Shown one piece after another: positions 1 to 5,072 of a stretch of 8,372 bases of DNA. The position numbers and the translations under genes were made by a program. Each line of letters begins with the position of its first letter. Within the stretch, counting starts at the first letter, position 1. Origin of the DNA: Erysipelotrichia bacterium (GTDB lineage Bacteria > Bacillota_I > Bacilli_A > RFN20 > CAG-826). The stretch is taken from contig JAAZFO010000137.1 in NCBI GenBank assembly GCA_012511695.1, positions 1 through 8,372 on the forward strand, in the 5' to 3' direction. The notes under the pieces are model-generated. The model did not search any database and was not told the origin of the DNA. It worked only from the letters and a program-made list of their open reading frames with translations.

Positions 1-62
1 CCAATAAATCCGACTAATAAAATTAAGCCAATTTTAAAAATAAATAAATAAATTGAATCCAT
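1..62 (-). CDS. N-terminus of a membrane protein, probably a c-di-AMP-controlled ion transporter (partial)
   Basis: This gene starts at ATG 60-62 and leaves the window at its left edge, so only about 20 codons are visible. They begin MDSIYLFIFKIG and continue as an almost uninterrupted hydrophobic helix with a single Lys, which is how a polytopic inner-membrane protein starts. A good ribosome site, AGGAG at 68-72, lies 5 nt before the ATG, which fixes the start. The leader contains a c-di-AMP riboswitch. In other Firmicutes this class mostly controls potassium and osmolyte transporters and cell-wall hydrolases; a membrane start without a signal-peptide cleavage site favours a transporter. A cation:proton antiporter of the KefB/CPA2 type would fit the N-terminus, but that is inference from 20 residues only. 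Confidence 0.75.
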   Translation of the reverse strand, partial: MDSIYLFIFKIGLILLVGFI

Positions 63-99
63 ACGAGCTCCTAAAAAAATATCAATCCCAACACTTAAT

Positions 100-204
100 A
101 ACTCCTATGAGGTTAGCTGACGGGTTCAGGACATTAAGTGTCCTTACATTTCTGATTCACCCCCATAAATACAATTGGGTCCCCCACTCGCATGATTCGG
201 AGTT
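100..204 (-). promoter_or_regulatory. c-di-AMP riboswitch (ydaO/yuaA class)
   Basis: Read on the minus strand, the leader carries the conserved blocks of the ydaO/yuaA aptamer in the right order: GGGGGACCCA (176-185), GGGGGTGAATC (154-164) and GAACCCGTCAGCTAACCTC (109-127). Closing stem P1 is AACTCC (199-204) with GGAGTT (100-105). A peripheral hairpin AGGACA/TGTCCT (128-133 with 139-144) sits where this class has a variable helix. The aptamer binds cyclic di-AMP; in Bacillus subtilis ligand binding turns off the downstream potassium transporter gene. The predicted transcription start falls at or next to the first base of P1. The downstream ATG is 38 nt after P1. No GC-rich terminator is visible, only a T7 run at 73-79, so the output mechanism is unclear. 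The class assignment rests on motif recognition and was not checked with a covariance model. Confidence 0.88.
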
Positions 205-210
205 GGCCTT

Positions 211-239
211 ATTTTACTAGAACTATGTCTTGCAGTAAA
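211..239 (-). promoter_or_regulatory. Promoter of the riboswitch-controlled gene
   Basis: On the minus strand there is TTTACT (234-239; 4 of 6 matches to TTGACA), a 17-nt spacer, and TAAAAT (211-216; 5 of 6 matches to TATAAT). Transcription would begin near 204, exactly where the first strand of riboswitch stem P1 starts. This agreement supports both the promoter and the aptamer boundary. It also separates this gene from the licD-like gene upstream, which ends about 100 nt earlier. Confidence 0.65.
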
Positions 240-306
240 GAGGGTATTGAATAAATCGTATGTTAAATTATTAAAAGTTAAGTGACAGACTAATCGCAAA
301 AAGATA

Positions 307-1194
307 TTATTTTTTACTGCGTTTTAAAGAAAATTGTTTCATATGACCAGCTTTTCGTAATCTTTCAGGTTGAAGATCAATATATTTCTCTCCATCATAA
401 AATTTCACACTTCGTGGTCCGTAGTGCAAAATGCAAAAGAGTTCAACATCGTTAAATGAATATAATTTATGACCTTCAAAGTCGTACTCTCTAAAAGGAA
501 AAATAATTTCTCTCGCCAATAAGTTTCCCGCTGCAGGTTGCCAAGGAATAATCGGAGTTTGACAAACAAATGGGGCGTCTTTATATTTAATCGCCGCGGC
601 TTTTTCTTCTTCTTTCATTTTCTTTTTGAGTCTTTTTGGATCAATTCTAAAAAAAGCATCTGCAATCACATAAGGGAGCATTCTTCTTTTACTCCGTCTT
701 AAAAATTTTCTATGTTCTTTATCGTTAATCATCCCGATGAAGGCGACAATATCAACAAAGAAACCCTCACAACTGCGGATCCGATCTGGCAAAGTGAACC
801 AGTTTTTTTCTTTCATATACGTGTCTTTGCGTTTGACTTTCATCGTCGGCACTAAGACGTTATAACGGTCATCCGTTTCATAGCAATCAAAAGTAAAATT
901 TTCACCTAAATCTTTTTCAAAAGCGGCAATTAAGCGGGGGATATCAAAATAATCAATAGCGATATCTGCATCATCGTCCCAAGGAATAATGCCTCCGTAA
1001 TTATTAAGCCCTAAAGCCGAGCCAAAGCCCAAAGCATAAGGGACACCGTTTTTACGACAGACGCGATCAATTTCTAAAACAATCGAAAGGATGACAGGGT
1101 GGAGGTCAGCGGTCGTTTGTTTATTGCCATCAATGTCCACCCCAATGTCATAAGTGCGGTCTTTTTTTATATAGTCTAATTTTTGGTTTTTCAT
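307..1194 (-). CDS. LicD-family phosphotransferase
   Basis: This 295-residue cytoplasmic protein belongs to the LicD/fukutin-related nucleotidyltransferase-fold family, whose members transfer phosphocholine or related groups onto teichoic acids or other glycans. The family core is visible at residues 54-80: GxGSALG (56-62), then a GGIIPWDDDADIAI block (67-80) whose aspartates D73, D74, D75 and D77 are the expected metal and catalytic ligands. A second family region, FFVDIVAF, and a late FEGHKLYSFND...YG stretch are also present. The length is normal and the C-terminus is strongly basic. No Shine-Dalgarno site precedes ATG 1192-1194. The start is kept because the N-terminal stretch up to TTADLHP looks like a natural lead-in to the domain; a GTG 18 codons further in is the alternative. 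No choline-uptake or choline-kinase gene lies in the window, so the donor and acceptor are unknown. Confidence 0.88.
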   Translation of the reverse strand: MKNQKLDYIKKDRTYDIGVDIDGNKQTTADLHPVILSIVLEIDRVCRKNGVPYALGFGSALGLNNYGGIIPWDDDADIAIDYFDIPRLIAAFEKDLGENFTFDCYETDDRYNVLVPTMKVKRKDTYMKEKNWFTLPDRIRSCEGFFVDIVAFIGMINDKEHRKFLRRSKRRMLPYVIADAFFRIDPKRLKKKMKEEEKAAAIKYKDAPFVCQTPIIPWQPAAGNLLAREIIFPFREYDFEGHKLYSFNDVELFCILHYGPRSVKFYDGEKYIDLQPERLRKAGHMKQFSLKRSKK

Positions 1195-1215
1195 AGATGA
1201 AGTAATCTGTGTTTA

Positions 1216-1244
1216 ATGCTAGCACTTTAATAATTTTATGTCTA
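1216..1244 (-). promoter_or_regulatory. Possible promoter of the LicD gene
   Basis: The minus strand shows TAGACA (1239-1244; 5 of 6 to TTGACA), a 17-nt spacer, and TAGCAT (1216-1221; 4 of 6 to TATAAT). The predicted start near 1209 would leave a leader of about 15 nt with no Shine-Dalgarno sequence. The 246-nt gap between this gene and the divergent lipoprotein gene (1195-1440) otherwise shows no hairpin or repeat. On its plus strand, TTGCCA (1313-1318) followed after 17 nt by CATGAT (1336-1341) is a weak candidate for the lipoprotein promoter. Confidence 0.4.
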
Positions 1245-1571
1245 TGTCTTTAAAAAATAACCGCCAGCTAGTCGAGCAAAGTTAACAAAGAGATAATAGA
1301 ACAATGTTTTGTTTGCCATTAAAAGAAGAAAGATTCATGATATCTATAGATTTGTACATTCATTTCAAATAATCATCCTTCTAACAATTTGGGTTTTTGT
1401 TTTTCATTTCCAGCTAATTTCTATAATTTTAGGAGGCAATATGTTTAAAAATAGAAAAAAACTAAAACTGACACTTGTTAAAGTGGCGTCTTTACTTTTA
1501 AGTTCACTCTTTTTACTGACCATAACTGGTTGTGTGTGTAAGAGAGGCCCGGCTATGATTAGAGAATCGGG

Positions 1572-1578
1572 TTTTTTA
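1572..1578 (+). other. T TTT TTA slippery heptamer at the frame change
   Basis: In the lipoprotein's starting frame the codons read GGT TTT TTA, which makes the heptamer T TTT TTA in exactly the X XXY YYZ register used for -1 ribosomal frameshifting. A slip back by one base gives GGT TTT TTT AAT TAC and continues into the long downstream frame. A small hairpin, CTAAAG/CTTTAG (1618-1623 with 1630-1635), lies about 40 nt downstream, too far to act as a standard stimulator. A weak purine stretch (AGAG, 1561-1564) lies upstream. The same T-run could also vary in length by replication slippage. Confidence 0.5.
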
Positions 1579-1709
1579 ATTACATCATAATCGGAGAAAA
1601 TAGTTGTCACCAAGACCCTAAAGACGATTCTTTAGCAATTGTTGGTTTCACGCCTTCTGGCTTAGAGCAAAAAACGCTAGATATTCCTAAAGAAATTGAT
1701 GGTCAATCG

Positions 1710-2204
1710 GTGAGGTGCATCGGCTTACGAGACGATGGTTTTTATCACTACGCCAGCCATCAAGTTTTCCCTAGCGACAAATTGAAAAAAATGTACATAT
1801 TTGAAAATATTGAGCGAATATCTTATTTCTATGGTCCCAATGTGGATATCATACTTTGTTCTGAGACGCTTAATTTTTCTATAGCTTCAAACAGACCAGG
1901 GTGTAAAAATTTATTCTTATATGGCCCTTTGTTTAAAGATTTGGGAAGTCCAAATTCTTGTCGGCCCGCGAATATCAATTTTATGAATAATTATCCTTCT
2001 GCCGACAATGGAGGACTTTATCGCTTGGACAATATCGAAAATGGTGAAACTATTTCTGAACCACCCATTCCTATTTTAGAAGGCTATTACTTTACTGGCT
2101 GGTATAGTGAAGCGGAGTGTATTAACAAATGGAGTTTTGAAGTAACTCCAACAATACAAGAAAATGAAGATCTGACCCTTTTTGCGGGTTGGCAACTTTT
2201 ATAG
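1710..2204 (+). CDS. C-terminal part of the lipoprotein, with InlB/Listeria-Bacteroides repeat
   Basis: This is the longest open piece of the second frame of the split lipoprotein. It could only start by itself at GTG 1710, which has no ribosome site, so independent translation is unlikely; the same frame is open back to 1563. Residues 92-163 counted from the GTG form one InlB-type repeat, recognisable by FMNNYPSADNGGLYRLDN, GETI and then GYYFTGWYSEAECINKWSF and a final FAGW. This fold occurs in exported proteins of Firmicutes and Bacteroidetes, often in adhesins. The preceding 90 residues contain short repeat-like segments (SDKLKKMYIFENIERI) of the kind found in leucine-rich-type surface proteins. 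The host partner, if any, is unknown. Confidence 0.6.
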   Translation: MRCIGLRDDGFYHYASHQVFPSDKLKKMYIFENIERISYFYGPNVDIILCSETLNFSIASNRPGCKNLFLYGPLFKDLGSPNSCRPANINFMNNYPSADNGGLYRLDNIENGETISEPPIPILEGYYFTGWYSEAECINKWSFEVTPTIQENEDLTLFAGWQLL

Positions 2205-2222
2205 ATTTAGGAACTAGAAATT

Positions 2223-2504
2223 ATGAAGAGAAAACGGTCTATTGTTAACATTATTGCAGCAACATTTTTTGTTTGTGCGATGTTTCTATCAACTTTTGTG
2301 GGTAATAATGATATATCACTAAAAAGAGCAGCGCCACTAAACGCCAATGTTCCAAACGAACAATTGCATATTTCAACATTGGCGACTTCGGTGAGTTCAC
2401 ATAGTCCTGCGATAACATCTTCAGGTACGATCAACCTTAAATATTTAATAAATATTGGAAAATTAAGACAGACTAGACGAGCAACTCTTTTAAGGAATGG
2501 ATAG
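2223..2504 (+). CDS. Small secreted protein, likely a truncated surface-protein remnant
   Basis: The 93-residue product has a classical Sec signal peptide: MKRKRS, then a hydrophobic stretch IVNIIAATFFVCAMFLSTFV. The polar, Ser/Thr-rich region after it has no recognisable domain. There is no lipobox and no sortase motif. AGGA at 2209-2212 is a possible ribosome site, 10 nt from the ATG, which is rather far. The ORF follows the broken lipoprotein after 18 nt and probably shares its transcript. Its last 11 codons and stop lie on the opposite strand of the 3' end of the HAD phosphatase gene (32 bp overlap, ending RQTRRATLLRNG). Mature secreted proteins of this kind are usually much longer, so it may be the 5' remnant of a deleted surface-protein gene. 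No function is assigned. Confidence 0.45.
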   Translation: MKRKRSIVNIIAATFFVCAMFLSTFVGNNDISLKRAAPLNANVPNEQLHISTLATSVSSHSPAITSSGTINLKYLINIGKLRQTRRATLLRNG

Positions 2505-3102
2505 TTAGGTATGGAGTGTTTGGATATTCATGGTCGCGATCTAATAAAATAGGGACAATACCCGCTTTAATCGCGGCTTTACAGTCATTTAAGGAATCGC
2601 CAACATAACAAATCTTTTGTTTATCGCCCTCATAGGCGAGCATTTCTAAGGCTTTTAAAATCGGAGAAGGGTCCGGTTTAGTTTTCGGCGCTTCTTTAAT
2701 GCCGACTAAAGCGGAAAAGAAGTACGTTTGCATATTAAATTTTTGTAAAACACTTTTCACGCATTTGACATGATTAGAAGTAACAATCCCGAGTTCAGCC
2801 TCTAAAATTTTTAAATCGATTAAGGTTTCATAAGTGTCGGGATAAATTTGTGTTAAAGCAATACTTTCTGGAGAATTAACGTGATGTTCTAGCTGTTGAT
2901 AAAAATCGAGTAATTTTTCTTTTGGGGCCCCGATGCGCGCATAACTGATCGGAATTGGTTCGCGAGTAAAGCCTAAAATATCGCTTTCTAAAATCGGAAA
3001 GCCGATATGTTCATAACTTTTTGTAAAGATGTATTTCGAAGCGGATAAGGTGTCAAAAAGAGTGCCGTCAAAATCAAATAAATAGACATCAAATTTTTGC
3101 AT
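2473..3102 (-). CDS. HAD-superfamily phosphatase (phosphoglycolate phosphatase-like)
   Basis: This is a 209-residue cytoplasmic HAD hydrolase, subfamily IA, with all four motifs. Motif I is FDFDGTLFDT, with nucleophile D10 and acid/base D12. Motif II is VTSN, with T108 or S109. Motif III is K142 in KTKPDP. Motif IV is GDSLND, with D169 and D173. The segment between motifs I and II is the helical cap, which sets substrate specificity; the substrate cannot be read from it, although phosphoglycolate or pyrophosphate phosphatase-like enzymes have this layout. The frame stays open 12 codons further upstream to an ATG at 3138, but that would overlap the aminopeptidase gene; ATG 3100-3102 puts motif I at its usual distance and lies 5 nt after the aminopeptidase stop. 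Both genes are therefore very likely one operon. GGA about 9 nt upstream is a weak ribosome site. Confidence 0.9.
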   Translation of the reverse strand: MQKFDVYLFDFDGTLFDTLSASKYIFTKSYEHIGFPILESDILGFTREPIPISYARIGAPKEKLLDFYQQLEHHVNSPESIALTQIYPDTYETLIDLKILEAELGIVTSNHVKCVKSVLQKFNMQTYFFSALVGIKEAPKTKPDPSPILKALEMLAYEGDKQKICYVGDSLNDCKAAIKAGIVPILLDRDHEYPNTPYLTIHSLKELLV

Positions 3103-3107
3103 AAAAA

Positions 3108-4436
3108 CTAATCCGCGAGCGACCCCATTGGATCCCAAGGTTTTAAGACAACTGGCTCATCTATTAAAGCTTTTAATTCGCTATCATTTAAGTATTTTTT
3201 ATCGATGACCGCTTGATAAACGAAACGATCAAACCAAGAGCCTGACATCATATAGTAACCATTTTTACCACGACCACTCCCCCAGGAGTTTTGAATTTTC
3301 CATTTAATTGGTTTCTCGCTTTTGATAGTGACACCAGTAATACACATCGCGTGATTCATCTGACTAGCGCGGTAATCGAGCCCTTCGCCTTTGTTCATTT
3401 TTAAAGCTAAAGCAAATGGACTTTCTAAGTCGAAAGCTTCGTCATCCCAAAAACCTTCCTCACGGTCACCATAAAAAGCGACATCACTCCCGAACCACAC
3501 CATACAATTGTCTTTAAGTTGTGTCACGATGAGCTGTTTCATCCGTTCCATGTCGACATTGAGATGCAAAATTTCTTTGCCTCCGACGACATTACCTAAA
3601 TATTTAATTGTATACGTAATATTAAAGGGTTTATCTTTTGTCGGAGCGTTAATAATCGAGACAAAGTCATCGAGACGGTTGCCTAAATATTTTTCTTTAA
3701 AAGAAAGAGGAGTAAAACCCTTTTTTAAATGATAGACATTATCTTTATCGGTATACTCAAAATCAAATGTTTCAGGAATGAGTCCATAAGCATTAATTAA
3801 AAGAGCGTAAATCTTATCTAGGAGTTTTTCCTTAGCCTCACGTACAACCTCTAAGCCATGAGCGTGATATAACGCTTTTGCTTCACTTGCAAATTTTCGA
3901 ATGTTGAAGTTAATGAGTTGGCGAGTTTCTCGAGTGGCCCCACTCGTCGCCGTTTCGGGATAAACATTTTTAGGGACAAAACCATATTTATTAACTAAGC
4001 TGACAAACATATCCCACTGGCCCCCATCGCTGACACCATTTTGTAGCAAAAATGTTAAAACACGATCATCATAATCTTGATCGATGAGTTCAATGATTGC
4101 TTCTAATAAATAATTAGCTTTTTCTAAACGATCGTAAAAGGCTAAATAACTTTGTGAGAGTTCAAAATTTGCGAGATTACAACTCTGTCCAATGATTTCT
4201 CTAACTATATTTGCCGCCGCAAAAATCCAGCACCGACCAGAAGCTTTTTGGTTTGTCGCTGGCATTGTTTTTATATTGATATCAAAGTTAAAATCCTTCT
4301 CTTTAATGTCATCAGCATTGCGAACAATTTGATAGATAGAGTTTTTATTTAACGCGTGACGGATAATCACATTTTTATCACCTTTTAAGTAAATTTCTTT
4401 TTGTTTTAGGAGATTTTCTTTTTTAATTGGCTTCAT
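3108..4436 (-). CDS. pepC: Aminopeptidase C (bleomycin hydrolase family, C1B)
   Basis: This 442-residue cytoplasmic cysteine peptidase removes N-terminal amino acids from peptides and helps recycle amino acids from imported peptides or protein turnover. The papain-type catalytic residues are all visible: oxyanion Gln63 and nucleophile Cys69 in NQKASGRCWIFA, His362 in MNHAMCITGV, and Asn383 in KIQNSWGSGRGKNGYY. The length matches the family (about 440-450). The C-terminus, PVVLKPWDPMGSLAD, is the conserved tail that in this hexameric family reaches into the active-site cleft and limits cutting to free N-termini. There is no signal peptide. The start has an AAGG ribosome site 7 nt upstream. The HAD phosphatase gene follows after 5 nt, and a well-formed promoter lies upstream at 4460-4488. 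Confidence 0.96.
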   Translation of the reverse strand: MKPIKKENLLKQKEIYLKGDKNVIIRHALNKNSIYQIVRNADDIKEKDFNFDINIKTMPATNQKASGRCWIFAAANIVREIIGQSCNLANFELSQSYLAFYDRLEKANYLLEAIIELIDQDYDDRVLTFLLQNGVSDGGQWDMFVSLVNKYGFVPKNVYPETATSGATRETRQLINFNIRKFASEAKALYHAHGLEVVREAKEKLLDKIYALLINAYGLIPETFDFEYTDKDNVYHLKKGFTPLSFKEKYLGNRLDDFVSIINAPTKDKPFNITYTIKYLGNVVGGKEILHLNVDMERMKQLIVTQLKDNCMVWFGSDVAFYGDREEGFWDDEAFDLESPFALALKMNKGEGLDYRASQMNHAMCITGVTIKSEKPIKWKIQNSWGSGRGKNGYYMMSGSWFDRFVYQAVIDKKYLNDSELKALIDEPVVLKPWDPMGSLAD

Positions 4437-4459
4437 TTTTATACCTTCTTTTATCTAAT

Positions 4460-4488
4460 ATCTTATAAAGATAAGGTGACCATTGCAA
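4460..4488 (-). promoter_or_regulatory. Promoter of the pepC-HAD operon
   Basis: The minus strand shows TTGCAA (4483-4488), a 17-nt spacer and TAAGAT (4460-4465, within TATAAGAT). Transcription would start around 4453, leaving a short leader with the AAGG ribosome site. The TTGCAA box is its own reverse complement and may also serve the divergent Nudix gene. The entire intergenic gap is only 93 nt. Confidence 0.6.
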
Positions 4489-4523
4489 ATAATAAGGGCC
4501 TTTCGATAAAAAAAGTGTAAACT
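4483..4523 (+). promoter_or_regulatory. Possible promoter region of the Nudix gene
   Basis: Two alternatives can be seen. First, TTGCAA (4483-4488), 16 nt and GATAAA (4505-4510), giving a start near 4517 and a leader of about 13 nt. Second, a -10-like TAAACT at 4518-4523 with no good -35 box; its start would fall on the A of ATG 4530, giving a leaderless mRNA. No Shine-Dalgarno sequence lies before the ATG in either case. The sequence alone does not decide between them. Confidence 0.35.
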
Positions 4524-4529
4524 ATCGAC

Positions 4530-5072
4530 ATGGACAAAAAAGAACTCACCGTCGCTAGTCGCCTTATTTATCACGGCAAAATCATCGATGTTTATGAAGA
4601 TGACGTTTTATGCCCTAATAAGGAAACAGCGCAACGAGAAATCGTTAAACACCGTGGCGGTGTAGGTGTATTGCTCGAAATCGATGGACAATTTATTTTA
4701 GAAAAGCAATTTCGTTATGCGATTAACGAAGTCATAATCGAAATTCCTGCGGGCAAATTAGAGGTAGGAGAAGACCCCTTAGAAAGTGCAAAAAGGCAGC
4801 TGCTAGAAGAAACGGGTTATCATCCGTTCACTATGTTTCATCTCGGTGATATTTACCCAACCGCGGGCTATTCTAGCGAAGTCATTCACCTTTATTATTC
4901 GTCTAGAGCAATTTTAAAGCAAAGACAGCTCGACCGCGATGAAGTCATTGATTTAATCACCCTTTCTTTAAAAGATATCGAGCAACTAATTTTAGAAAAC
5001 AAAATCAAAGACGCGAAAACTATTGCCGCGATTAATTTGTATAAGTTACACAAAGAAGCGGGAAAGATTTAA
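4530..5072 (+). CDS. Nudix hydrolase, ADP-ribose pyrophosphatase type, with altered Nudix box
   Basis: The 180-residue length and layout match bacterial ADP-ribose pyrophosphatases, which split ADP-ribose into AMP and ribose 5-phosphate. Family features seen are FRYAINEVIIEIPAGKLE (61-78), the Nudix box G75-x5-E81-x7-R89-Q90-L-L-E93-E94-T-G96, the downstream PTAGYSSE (110-117), a version of the PxPGxxxE motif of this subfamily, and DRDEVIDL (135-142), which could supply the catalytic glutamate. The odd point is Q90: the box normally has Glu after this Arg, a metal ligand or base in characterised Nudix enzymes, here encoded by CAG. The other box residues are intact, so activity may be lowered or changed. 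The gene lies divergent from pepC and ends convergent with the ABC exporter, sharing TTAA. No ribosome site precedes the ATG. Confidence 0.9.
   Translation: MDKKELTVASRLIYHGKIIDVYEDDVLCPNKETAQREIVKHRGGVGVLLEIDGQFILEKQFRYAINEVIIEIPAGKLEVGEDPLESAKRQLLEETGYHPFTMFHLGDIYPTAGYSSEVIHLYYSSRAILKQRQLDRDEVIDLITLSLKDIEQLILENKIKDAKTIAAINLYKLHKEAGKI

Larger units (their letters stand above)
1441..2204 (+). pseudogene. InlB-repeat surface lipoprotein, split by a -1 frame change
   Basis: The gene starts at ATG 1441 with a strong AGGAGG site (1431-1436) 4 nt upstream. It begins with a lysine-rich n-region, a hydrophobic core and a lipobox ending ITGC, with Cys31 as the lipidated residue, so the product would be anchored to the outer face of the membrane. 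The first frame stops at TAA 1588-1590. The -1 frame is open from 1563 and carries the rest of the protein: NYIIIGENS, AIVGFTPSGLEQ, LDIPKEIDGQSV, then the section up to 2204. These segments match the usual layout of such lipoproteins, so the two frames belong to one gene of about 254 residues. The crossover is at a T6 run (1572-1577); one more T would restore the frame. It may be a disrupted gene, a switchable one, a programmed frameshift or a sequencing error. The short secreted ORF at 2223 follows 18 nt later on the same strand. Confidence 0.75.

Noticed and set aside
1422..1427. Perfect TATAAT upstream of the lipoprotein as its -10 box.
   Set aside because: Transcription would start inside the AGGAGG ribosome site, and no -35 box lies at 16-18 nt. 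It may be chance in AT-rich DNA.
1309..1440. Extension of the lipoprotein frame upstream to an ATG at 1309.
   Set aside because: ATG 1441 has an AGGAGG site and starts a normal lipoprotein signal peptide; the upstream extension has no ribosome site and would put a second hydrophobic stretch before it.
2440..2456. AATATTT/AAATATT hairpin downstream of the HAD gene as a terminator.
   Set aside because: The stem has only A:T pairs, a 3-nt loop and no following T-run in the minus direction.
3103..3138. Longer start of the HAD phosphatase at 3138 (MGSNGVARGL...).
   Set aside because: It overlaps the pepC 3' end in another frame and pushes motif I away from the N-terminus; the ATG at 3100-3102 gives the standard family start.
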